Assembly (NCBI GenBank): GCA_964389705.1
Contig: CAYMEO010000001.1
Coordinates: 1 to 64,000, forward strand
Direction: 5' to 3'
Source: PSLL01 sp964389705
GTDB lineage: Bacteria > Desulfobacterota_D > UBA1144 > Nemesobacterales > CSP1-2
Length of the DNA: 64,000 nt
The notes below the pieces were generated by a model. The model worked only from the letters and a program-made list of their open reading frames with translations, searched no databases and was not told the DNA's origin. The position numbers were made by a program, and so were the translations under genes. Below, in pieces: positions 1-6,442 of this stretch; the stretch's first letter is position 1, and each line of letters starts with the position of its first letter.

Positions 1-2100
1 ATCGGTGAGCGCCCCTTTGATGTCCTCTTCGCTATACATCTCAAAGGCCTTCTTAAATTCCTTAAGGATTCCTACATAGTCAATTACCATTCCCGCCTCT
101 TTCAAATCCTTAAATGGTCGGTTTGTTCTTGCTATGGCCTGAAGAAGCCTGTGCTCTTTAAGCGGCTTATCGAGGTACATGACCTGAAGTATGGGGGCGT
201 CAAAACCCGTAAGGAGCATATCGGTAACTATCAGGATTTTAGGGAATTCATCCTCTCTAAATGACTCTATTATTTTCTTTCTCAATTCCTCAATCTCCAT
301 TCCTCCAAATCCTATTCTCGCCTCTTTCAATGATCTTGTAATCCTCTCATCATCTTCTCTTTCGTTATATGTCATCACCACCTCGGAGTATTCTTTTGGC
401 AGGTGTTTATCCAGTTCCTCTTTATAAACGGTGCATCCTATTCTGCTTCCCGCCACCACTATGGCCTTAAACTTGCCATCAATATTGTCTTTGAAATGCC
501 CGGCTATATCCTCGGCAATTACCCTTATCCTTTTCGGATTCTCAAGAACGAGCTTTATGGCATTTAGCCTCTTTTTCAGCCTATCTTCTATGTTTTCTCT
601 TATCTCCTCCGGTAGCTCTTCGAGTTCTGTTTCGAGGAATGCCTCCAGCATATCCCTTTTTAGATGAACCTCTTTCTCGAGTCTCGGCTGATAAACGATC
701 TTTAATGTGAATCCGTCCCTTATGGAATCCGTTATAAAATACCTGTCAAGATAAAGCTCTTTGGGAGGATAGCTGAATTCGCGGTATGTGCTTTTATCCC
801 TTTTTGATATGGGCGTGCCTGTAAGGGCAAAGAAGAAGGCTTTCTTGAGTATAGATTTCCTTTGAACCCCAAGAAGCCCGTATTGGCTTCTATGCCCTTC
901 ATCTATAAAGGCTACGACGTTTCTTCTATTCGATATGGTTTCTTTGTGTTTTGATATGTCCTCGATTTCTTTTTGTATCTCTTCGAGTTCCTCGGGTCTA
1001 AACTTGTGAATAAGGGTTATAAATACCCCTCTTTTGCCCCTGTAATCGTCATAACTGAGTATATCTTTAAGCTTACTAACAGTGTCAATCATTTCCGGCT
1101 GCACAATGTCTAAGGAGAAAAATTCCTTGTATAATTGCTCCTCAAGCTCAATCCTGTCAACAATAAAAAATATTGTGGGATTCTCAAGCTCTTTTGCATA
1201 GTAGAGCTTATTTGCGGCAAATATCATGGTTAAGGTCTTTCCGCTTCCCTGCCAATGCCATATAAGTCCTCTGTTTTTATTTTCTTCTCCTTTGAGATTT
1301 CTGATAACCCTATTTACCATCCTGTTTGCAGCCCTGTATTGCATGTATCTGGTTATAACCTTCGTAGCCTCGCCTCTTTCTATTCTGGAAAAGAGGAAAT
1401 TTTTAATAATATCGAGGAGAGTGTTCTTTGAGAGCATTTGAATTATGGAATTAATGGAATCCTTGTCCTCATCGCGCCATTCGTGAGCCCTTACGTCTTT
1501 CTGCCAGGAGGCAATCGGGAAGTACATCGCCTTGCTCTCGGCGGCAACCCCTATCTGAACATATTTATAAAGCTCAGGAACTATGCCTTCATAGTCCTTT
1601 ATCTGCTTATAGGCCGTATACCAGCTTTCTGATACGCTAACCGGGTTTTTACACTCTATGTTTACGAGAGGAATACCGTTTATATAGAGCACAATGTCGG
1701 TTCTGATTTTGTCTCTACCATAGTAGTAAGCCTGTCTTGTAACAATAAACTCGTTGTTATCAATATATTCAAAATCAAAAAGCTGTACGTATTTTACAAC
1801 CCTTTCCTTTTCAAACTTTACAGGAACGCCGAATTTATAGAAATTCAATATCCGTTTAGCCCCTTCTATGCCCGTGCCTGTGAGCTTTAGCTCACTTACT
1901 ACTCGCTTTATCTCTTCCTCTCCGATTCCTGTATCTCTATTTATCCTTTTAATTGCTCTTGCCAGATTCGGGATGAGCAAAGGCTCTTCATAGCTATCCC
2001 TTTCTAGGTCATCGGGTGAAACAAAGCCCCATCCCATTTCTTCGAGTTTTTTGACAATATAGTCTTCTACAAGTTTTGATTCAGTAAATTTCATGTCCAT
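1..2100 (-). CDS. hsdR: Type I restriction enzyme R subunit (HsdR), 3' end beyond window
   Basis: This is the ATP-dependent translocase/endonuclease subunit of a type I R-M complex. About 700 residues are visible and the frame is open to the left edge, so the C-terminal helical part is missing. The N-terminal nuclease domain shows RTDIVLYINGIPLVNIECKN, a PD-(D/E)xK-type core. SF2 helicase motifs follow in order: Walker A GQGSGKT-like (WQGSGKT, near 1245), DEGH (near 890), LTGTP (near 800), VTDMLLTGFDAP (near 205) and QAIARTNR (near 130). Start is ATG at 2100 or 2094; it overlaps the end of the DUF3368 gene by 14-20 bp, which suggests translational coupling to a toxin-like gene. It is the last visible gene of the minus-strand hsd locus. 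Identification is firm; whether the 3' end is intact cannot be seen. Confidence 0.93.
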   Translation of the reverse strand, partial: MDMKFTESKLVEDYIVKKLEEMGWGFVSPDDLERDSYEEPLLIPNLARAIKRINRDTGIGEEEIKRVVSELKLTGTGIEGAKRILNFYKFGVPVKFEKERVVKYVQLFDFEYIDNNEFIVTRQAYYYGRDKIRTDIVLYINGIPLVNIECKNPVSVSESWYTAYKQIKDYEGIVPELYKYVQIGVAAESKAMYFPIASWQKDVRAHEWRDEDKDSINSIIQMLSKNTLLDIIKNFLFSRIERGEATKVITRYMQYRAANRMVNRVIRNLKGEENKNRGLIWHWQGSGKTLTMIFAANKLYYAKELENPTIFFIVDRIELEEQLYKEFFSLDIVQPEMIDTVSKLKDILSYDDYRGKRGVFITLIHKFRPEELEEIQKEIEDISKHKETISNRRNVVAFIDEGHRSQYGLLGVQRKSILKKAFFFALTGTPISKRDKSTYREFSYPPKELYLDRYFITDSIRDGFTLKIVYQPRLEKEVHLKRDMLEAFLETELEELPEEIRENIEDRLKKRLNAIKLVLENPKRIRVIAEDIAGHFKDNIDGKFKAIVVAGSRIGCTVYKEELDKHLPKEYSEVVMTYNEREDDERITRSLKEARIGFGGMEIEELRKKIIESFREDEFPKILIVTDMLLTGFDAPILQVMYLDKPLKEHRLLQAIARTNRPFKDLKEAGMVIDYVGILKEFKKAFEMYSEEDIKGALTD

Positions 2101-2578
2101 CTTCGTCAACCATAGATAAAATCTCGGAAAGCCATTTATCCGAAAAATAAATACCAGCATCCATGAGTTTTTGAATTACAGGTTGAGCCACAGTAATTAC
2201 TCCTTTCCTTTTGGCTAAAATAACAATACCGATTGTACCTCTTACTTTTAGGGATAGAGTCTTAGCACACTTTCGTCCCAATTTATCATCTAGGACAACC
2301 TCATAGTTTGGATTTTTGAGTGCTAATGCAATAACTTCCGATTCGCCTTTTCCCAATCCCCATTCTACAACTTTGGGATCAACTTTCTTTACATTTACCA
2401 CTTCAACTTTCCTGTGATTGAGGAAGTCTTTAACTTTCTTATCAATCTTTACTGATAATTCTTGTTTTACACCTTTTGGAATTATCACCTTGTCGGCTAA
2501 TTCAGTCAGTAGAAATAAAGACTCCGCTTTTGATAAAAGTATTATTGGAGAAGCATTGCATACCCAGACCCTACTCAC
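2081..2578 (-). CDS. DUF3368 PIN-like toxin
   Basis: A 165-residue PIN-fold protein of the DUF3368 family, the usual toxin partner of UPF0175. Visible PIN features are the N-terminal acidic residue region VCNASPIILLSKA (residues 5-17), the central GKGESEVIALA with its acidic residue, and VVLDDKLGRKCA (around 93-104), followed by the family-typical RGTIGIVILAKRKG segment. PIN proteins of this kind are expected to be metal-dependent RNases; that activity is inferred. It starts with GTG at 2578, overlapping the UPF0175 gene by 8 bp, and its last codons overlap the hsdR start. All three genes are therefore probably read from one transcript. Confidence 0.85.
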   Translation of the reverse strand: MSRVWVCNASPIILLSKAESLFLLTELADKVIIPKGVKQELSVKIDKKVKDFLNHRKVEVVNVKKVDPKVVEWGLGKGESEVIALALKNPNYEVVLDDKLGRKCAKTLSLKVRGTIGIVILAKRKGVITVAQPVIQKLMDAGIYFSDKWLSEILSMVDEDGHEIY

Positions 2579-2825
2579 CTGAAAGCTCCTTTTCTATTTC
2601 CTCCTTTTCGTACTGAACAGGACTTACCTTAAAACTGTAGAGAGCTTCTATAAATTCTTGTCTCGAAAGACCAGCTATCTGTGCAGCCCTCTCCTGAGAG
2701 ATCTTACCAATTTCATACCACTTCACCGCAGCCGCTAATCTCAATTCTTTAGCAAAGCTTTCCGGGTCTTCTTTCACAGCGGAAAAAACATCTTCAGGAA
2801 GTTCAAAAGCTATTTGGGTTGACAT
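2571..2825 (-). CDS. UPF0175 family antitoxin
   Basis: An 84-residue protein of the UPF0175 family. It has the characteristic pattern of an N-terminal short beta/RHH-like segment (TQIAFELPEDVF), a helix (FAKELRLAAAVKWYEIGKIS), and the helix-turn-helix-like QERAAQIAGLSRQEFIEAL. Members usually sit directly before a DUF3368 gene and act as the DNA-binding antitoxin; here the two overlap by 8 bp, which supports the pairing. The gene lies 14 bp downstream of a HicB-like gene within the hsd locus. A role in stabilising the R-M island is an inference from position only. Confidence 0.82.
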   Translation of the reverse strand: MSTQIAFELPEDVFSAVKEDPESFAKELRLAAAVKWYEIGKISQERAAQIAGLSRQEFIEALYSFKVSPVQYEKEEIEKELSGE

Positions 2826-2839
2826 AATTTATCCTCCTG

Positions 2840-3022
2840 CTATTTCTTAATTATTGGCTTATATCCTTTTTCATCAAAATGACACTTTAAAGCGTCTTTA
2901 ATGTTTTCCCTGAGTTCCTCTAAAGTTTCACCTTCTGTGAATATAGAATGTCCAAGGGCTTTGGCGTTATATCCGCCCTCAGGGTCTTCCTCAACCATAA
3001 AAATTATCTCTTCTACTTTCAT
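2840..3022 (-). CDS. Solitary HicB-like antitoxin-fold protein
   Basis: A 60-residue protein of the small HicB-like group: beta strands FMVEEDPEGGYNAKALGHSIFTEG followed by the helix TLEELRENIKDALKCHF. In the wider family this fold partners HicA RNase toxins, but no HicA-like ORF (double-stranded-RNA-binding fold with a conserved His) is next to it. Its ATG at 3022 has a good ribosome binding site, GGGAGG (complement at 3031-3036), and lies 3 bp after the stop of an hsdS remnant. Short proteins of this type are often misnamed as a 2-oxoisovalerate dehydrogenase subunit; nothing here supports that name. Confidence 0.7.
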   Translation of the reverse strand: MKVEEIIFMVEEDPEGGYNAKALGHSIFTEGETLEELRENIKDALKCHFDEKGYKPIIKK

Positions 3023-3025
3023 ATC

Positions 3026-3199
3026 TCAGACCTCCCTTGAAATCAAATTTGTTACCCTCTTCTTCCCACTCAGCAAATCATCCATCAATCCCTTTTTCAC
3101 CCTTTCCAGCTTCTCTTTTTTCTTCCTTAACAACTCCAGCCTCTTATCCACCGTGCTGAGAATCTCAGCGATTTTTTCTGTTCAGAAAGTGGAGGGATC
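3026..3199 (-). pseudogene. hsdS 3'-end remnant, frameshifted
   Basis: Read on the minus strand this encodes PPLSEQKK, then after a one-base correction IAEILSTVDKRLELLRKKKEKLERVKKGL..., the C-terminal conserved region of HsdS. It closely matches the C-terminus of the intact hsdS at 4526-5821 over about 135 bp. The frameshift is in the T tract near 3171-3176 (six T here, seven T in the intact copy near 4657-4663). Just upstream (3181-3238) is a separate scrap encoding DELEKAL, matching the end of the 3588-3863 gene. It looks like debris of a second hsdS cassette. Confidence 0.75.
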
Positions 3200-3227
3200 G
3201 GTCAATGCTTTCTCCAATTCATCAATC

Positions 3228-3446
3228 CTATTTTTCTAGAGCGTTAAGTATTCTCTGACGAAGTCCTATTATCGTAAGTCCAACCACTTCCATGGTTTGC
3301 GGTTCTACCCTGGCAATTATGCCTTCTCCAATATCCATTCCTTCAGCATTTCTCGGCTCTCCAACAGAGATATAGAGAACATCTGCTTCTGCATCGTATT
3401 CCCAGTTTAAATCTTTTTGTTTTTCATTAATCTTCAGGGTTTCCAT
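3228..3446 (-). CDS. DUF2283 family small protein
   Basis: A 72-residue protein with the DUF2283 signature YDAEADVLYISVGEP...GIIARVEPQTMEVVGLTIIGLRQR. The family is small, beta-rich and widespread in thermophiles, cyanobacteria and deltaproteobacteria. It commonly sits next to DUF4258 or other small toxin-like genes, so an antitoxin role is plausible but unproven. No obvious partner is adjacent: upstream is a palindromic repeat and then an unrelated small gene, downstream is hsdS debris. The start is ATG at 3446. Confidence 0.75.
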   Translation of the reverse strand: METLKINEKQKDLNWEYDAEADVLYISVGEPRNAEGMDIGEGIIARVEPQTMEVVGLTIIGLRQRILNALEK

Positions 3447-3476
3447 GTTGTATTGAATCTATCTGAACACTGACTA

Positions 3477-3545
3477 TGTCATTCTGAGCGCAGCGAAGAA
3501 TCTATGGATTTAATGCTGAGATGCTTCACTTCGTTCAGCATGACA
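3477..3545. repeat. Palindromic interspersed repeat, copy 1
   Basis: Imperfect palindrome beginning TGTCATTCTGAGC...GAAGAATCT and ending GCATGACA, with complementary arms. It is one of at least six related copies between 3.4 and 8.6 kb, all in gene gaps of the R-M island. Confidence 0.75.
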
Positions 3546-3587
3546 AACGGATAATCCTCACCCAGATTTGACATTCCTCCTTTATCA

Positions 3588-3863
3588 TCAAAGAGTCCCT
3601 AACGCTTTCTCCAATTCATCCTTTTTGAACTCAAGATGGTCGAGCCTCTGTAAATCCTGCCATGTTTCTTTCTCCTCAATCTCACCTTTTTTGTATCGCT
3701 CTTCAAACTCTTCAACCGAAGAAACTCCGTATTTTGTTCTTATCTTAAAAATTTCCGTCTTTATCTCTCTCAGTTTTCTTTCCAGGAAGAGCCGTAAACT
3801 TTCTCTTAGCATCTCTTCCTTTGAAAGATTTAGCTTCTTGGCTAATTCTTCTATTTCCTTCAT
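3588..3863 (-). CDS. Small helical protein of unknown function (antitoxin-like)
   Basis: A 91-residue charged protein I do not assign to a named family. The N-terminus IEELAKKLNLSKEEMLRESLRLFLERKL reads like a ribbon-helix-helix or short helix-turn-helix, followed by a helical region with the motif KYGVSSVEEFEERYKKGEIEEKETWQDL, which recurs in small antitoxin-like proteins of thermophiles. Its last codons (DELEKAL) are repeated as a scrap at about 3205-3225, so a second copy once stood beside it. No toxin candidate is adjacent. Minus strand, between a broken transposase and a repeat. Confidence 0.55.
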   Translation of the reverse strand: MKEIEELAKKLNLSKEEMLRESLRLFLERKLREIKTEIFKIRTKYGVSSVEEFEERYKKGEIEEKETWQDLQRLDHLEFKKDELEKALGTL

Positions 3864-3904
3864 CTCTAGTTGTGTATCTTACCCCTTGTTATAGGTTAAT
3901 TTTC

Positions 3905-4514
3905 TTAGGGATTCCGTATTACTTTCTCGCTTTTTTCAATATTGTTTGGATTTTCTTTATCTGTTTCCCATTTTATAGGGTTGTTAACAATGTATTCCCT
4001 TATACGGTTTAAGGATTCTTCATTTCTTATAATATGTTCATAATAATTGCGTTGCCATACAGGCATACCAGGCGTTTTCCGAATTATGTTTATATGTTTT
4101 GCTGAATGCATTTTATACCAACCTACGATTTTGGGAATCAACATTTTTCGGCGGAATTGTTGTAATTGTAGGGGCAATTAGCTTCGCTGAAATGCCCCAC
4201 CCGCTACCCGCATTTTCATGAATTGCCCCTACGGAATCCTTGATGATAATGATTCCGTGTATGTGATTTGGCATTATAACAAATTCGTCCAATTCTACAT
4301 TTAGAAAATGTTCTGGTATTTCTAACCAGAATTTCCTCACGACTTCCCCAAATGGTGACAATCTAATTAGAGATATGTTGTCATCTATAATTTCTCCTAA
4401 TAAACACTCCTTATTCTTTGTGCATATTGTTATAAAATACGCTCCCGATTTGGAATAGTCGTAATCCCTTAACCTTAGAGAATGTCTATGATATTTTTCT
4501 CTAAAATCATTCAT
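3905..4514 (-). pseudogene. REP-associated tyrosine transposase (Y1/IS200-like), frameshifted
   Basis: Two overlapping reading frames together make one RAYT/Y1-type HUH transposase. The first (4514 to 4113) carries the N-terminal SLRLRDYDYSKSGAYFITICT and the HUH motif MPNHIHGIIII. The second (4177 to 3905) continues with LIPKIVGWYKMHSAKHINI and WQRNYYEHIIRNEESLNRIREYI, which holds the expected catalytic tyrosine. The break lies in or next to a 12-bp inverted repeat at 4168-4232. HUH and Tyr motifs are both present, so the gene is recent debris or is expressed by frameshifting. RAYTs are single-copy domesticated enzymes that process REP palindromes; the island has many palindromes. Confidence 0.8.
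4168..4232. repeat. Perfect 12-bp inverted repeat inside the transposase gene
   Basis: GTAGGGGCAATT (4168-4179) is repeated inverted as AATTGCCCCTAC (4221-4232), with a 41-base spacer that includes a GCCCCACCCGCTACCCGC tract. It lies in the transposase coding sequence between the HUH and Tyr modules, close to where the frame changes. REP-like palindromes of this GTAGGGGC...GCCCCTAC form are common in other genomes. Confidence 0.7.
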
Positions 4515-4525
4515 AGTTGATCCCT

Positions 4526-5821
4526 TTATCCTACTTTCACTCTTATTCTCCCACTCAGCAAATCATCCATCAACCCCTTCTTCACCCTTTCAAGCTTCTC
4601 TTTCCTCTTCCTCAACAACTCCAACCTCTTATCCACCGTAGAAAGAATCTCAGCGATTTTTTTCTGTTCGGGAAGGGGAGGGAGGGGGAGTTTTATCTTT
4701 TCTACTTGTGAGCTATTTAAGGCAGGATACTGTCCTCCTACCATCATTTTATTACATTGTTCTATAACAGGTTTTGAGAAGAGAGTATACAGTAAATAGA
4801 GAGGCAATATTTTTTCTTTGCAAGTTAGTACAGCAAATCCTGTTGAACATATCTGGTTATCATACTCTCTAGGAACAATCGCAAATGCTTTTAAATATGG
4901 ACGAACCATAGACATAATAACATCGTTATAATGAATCAATCTTCTTGCTCTTGAAGGAGCTTCTTTTCCAACCATTGCTTTAGCATTTCTAACAATTCCC
5001 CGTCCATTTTCAACAGAGTCAATATCAATATAAAAGAATTGTTTGTCTGGAAATTCTCTTGTAGGGTCTCTTGATTCTTTATTAATATCAACTACTTCTT
5101 TTAATTCCTTAATCTCCCACTCCTTCGGTATCCTTCCTATATCCGTATCCGTTTGTTTAAATTCTCTTCTCCCCTGTCTACCGTCTACCGTATTCCGTCT
5201 ACCAGTCAATAGCTCCTGCATCAAGCCCTTCTTCAGCCTCTCGGTCTTTTCTATGGCTTCATCAACCTTCTCAATGGCTTTATCCACAGTAGAAAGAATC
5301 TCTGCAATTTTTTTCTGTTCGGGAAGTGGAGGGAGAGCAATAGTAATAGCTTCCAATGTACTCTTCCTTATGGATGGTGCCGCTGTCTGTCCAGCTAGTC
5401 GTTTAAGGTCGATTTTCTCTAAAAGATAATAAAACAAAAATTCTGGTTCTATTTCATTTTTTGAAATTAGTCCTGCAACATTGTTGTCAAAAGTTCCCCA
5501 AATTTTTAGAATCCTAAATTTATTTAGGTATGTGGACATTCCAATTTTAGGAAAAATAATTGTGTTTGGTGGACAAATTTTAACCTTCAAAGTTTCTAAG
5601 ATCGTATCATCTATAAAATTCTCTGAGTAGCTTATGTATTTAGGAGCAAGATTTAGATCATTTACTTTGATAAAAGGATACTTTCCATCTTTGTTTCCCT
5701 GATACTTTATAGGAAATCCAAATCCACTTACTACTTCTGCTATTTCTCCCAACCTCACCACATCCCACTCCTTCGGTATCCTTCCTATTTCTGTTTGCTT
5801 GAATTCTTGTTGTGTCGTCAT
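4526..5821 (-). CDS. hsdS: Type I restriction enzyme specificity subunit (HsdS)
   Basis: A 431-residue S subunit with two target-recognition domains, each followed by a conserved helical spacer. The first TRD starts at QTEIGRIPKEWDVVRLGEI and ends with the spacer LPPLPEQKKIAEILSTVDKAIEKVDEAIEKT; the second begins at IGRIPKEWEIKEL and ends with EQKKIAEILSTVDKRLELLRKRKEKL. The two spacer repeats share EQKKIAEILSTVDK and can support recombination or domain swapping. Between the halves the linker GRRNTVDGRQGRR is encoded by a heptanucleotide repeat (5175-5202). The protein should bring HsdM and HsdR to an asymmetric bipartite site. It lies between GIY-YIG and transposase genes, not directly next to hsdM. 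Confidence 0.93.
   Translation of the reverse strand: MTTQQEFKQTEIGRIPKEWDVVRLGEIAEVVSGFGFPIKYQGNKDGKYPFIKVNDLNLAPKYISYSENFIDDTILETLKVKICPPNTIIFPKIGMSTYLNKFRILKIWGTFDNNVAGLISKNEIEPEFLFYYLLEKIDLKRLAGQTAAPSIRKSTLEAITIALPPLPEQKKIAEILSTVDKAIEKVDEAIEKTERLKKGLMQELLTGRRNTVDGRQGRREFKQTDTDIGRIPKEWEIKELKEVVDINKESRDPTREFPDKQFFYIDIDSVENGRGIVRNAKAMVGKEAPSRARRLIHYNDVIMSMVRPYLKAFAIVPREYDNQICSTGFAVLTCKEKILPLYLLYTLFSKPVIEQCNKMMVGGQYPALNSSQVEKIKLPLPPLPEQKKIAEILSTVDKRLELLRKRKEKLERVKKGLMDDLLSGRIRVKVG
5175..5202. repeat. Heptanucleotide tandem repeat within hsdS
   Basis: Four consecutive 7-mers, TGTCTAC-CGTCTAC-CGTATTC-CGTCTAC, lie in the inter-domain linker of hsdS. Two are identical CGTCTAC and the others differ by one or two bases. 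Since 7 is not a multiple of 3, gain or loss of a unit would shift the frame and truncate HsdS after its first half. Confidence 0.75.
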
Positions 5822-5838
5822 CCTATTTTTGCCTCTTT

Positions 5839-5914
5839 TGTCATTCTGAACGAAGTGAAGAATCTAGGGTTCAATTTAATTTCACTAGATCCTTCGCTGT
5901 CGCTCAGGATGACA
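5839..5914. repeat. Palindromic interspersed repeat, copy 2
   Basis: TGTCATTCTGAACGAAGTGAAGAATCT at one end pairs with GATCCTTCGC...CTCAGGATGACA at the other. Lies just upstream of the hsdS start. Confidence 0.75.
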
Positions 5915-5936
5915 GATACTATAGACCAGTCCTAGA

Positions 5937-5994
5937 TGTCATTCTGAGCCGAAGGCGAAGAATCTGAGACCCTTCGCTAACGCTCAGGGTGACA
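5937..5994. repeat. Palindromic interspersed repeat, copy 3
   Basis: TGTCATTCTGAGCC...GAAGAATCT paired with CCTTCGC...GCTCAGGGTGACA. It is 22 bp from copy 2, so the two form a tandem pair between the GIY-YIG gene and hsdS. Confidence 0.75.
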
Positions 5995-6028
5995 AAAACG
6001 ACCTCTTTGTTCATTGCGTTTATCAAAA

Positions 6029-6313
6029 TCATCCTTCACTCAAATCCTTCCATTCTGGATTTATGGATTCAATCAAAGCTATCTTTTTCCTTCGCAACCA
6101 TCCCTTGATTTGCTTCTCCCTTGCAATCGCGGCTTGGACATCATCAGTTTCCTCATAATATACTAGCTTTGTGATGTTGTATTTTTTAGTGAAGCCATCA
6201 ATCATTTTGTTTTTATGTTCATAGACGCGTCTCATTAGGTCGTTTGTCACACCTGTATATAATGTCTTTGAACGGTTGGTCATTATGTAAACATAATATC
6301 GGTTCATTTGCAC
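6029..6313 (-). CDS. Single-domain GIY-YIG nuclease
   Basis: A protein of 92-94 residues consisting of one GIY-YIG domain: YYVYIMTN (GIY half) and LYTGVTNDLMRRVYEH (YIG half with the catalytic Arg), then the family's KLVYYEETDDVQAAIAREKQIKGW with its conserved Glu and Lys. Members are stand-alone (UPF0213-like/UvrC N-terminal fold) nucleases of uncertain role. It starts at GTG 6313 or, more likely, ATG 6307. It separates hsdM from hsdS and is flanked on both sides by palindromic repeats, which suggests it entered the locus as a unit with them. Whether it supports repair, mobility or defence cannot be decided here. Confidence 0.88.
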   Translation of the reverse strand: MQMNRYYVYIMTNRSKTLYTGVTNDLMRRVYEHKNKMIDGFTKKYNITKLVYYEETDDVQAAIAREKQIKGWLRRKKIALIESINPEWKDLSEG

Positions 6314-6333
6314 AATTGCCTTAGTTGGCTATG

Positions 6334-6421
6334 TGTCATTCTGAGCCGAAGCGTAGCGAAGGCGAAGAATCCCGGAGTTTGAGATGCTTCGCTAGATCCT
6401 TCGCTGTTGCTCAGGATGACA
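6334..6421. repeat. Palindromic interspersed repeat, copy 4
   Basis: TGTCATTCTGAGCCGAAGCG...GAAGAATC paired with GATCCTTCGC...GCTCAGGATGACA. Lies between hsdM and the GIY-YIG gene. Confidence 0.75.
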
Positions 6422-6442
6422 GCATTGATTAATAAAATTAAC

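Noticed and set aside
1..2090. Several plus-strand reading frames of 64-78 codons opposite hsdR
   Set aside because: They are antisense to a continuous, motif-bearing HsdR frame, and their composition is that of shadow frames.
2840..3022. Annotation as a 2-oxoisovalerate dehydrogenase subunit
   Set aside because: Sixty residues with a HicB-like pattern; no dehydrogenase motifs. That name is a known propagated error for such proteins.
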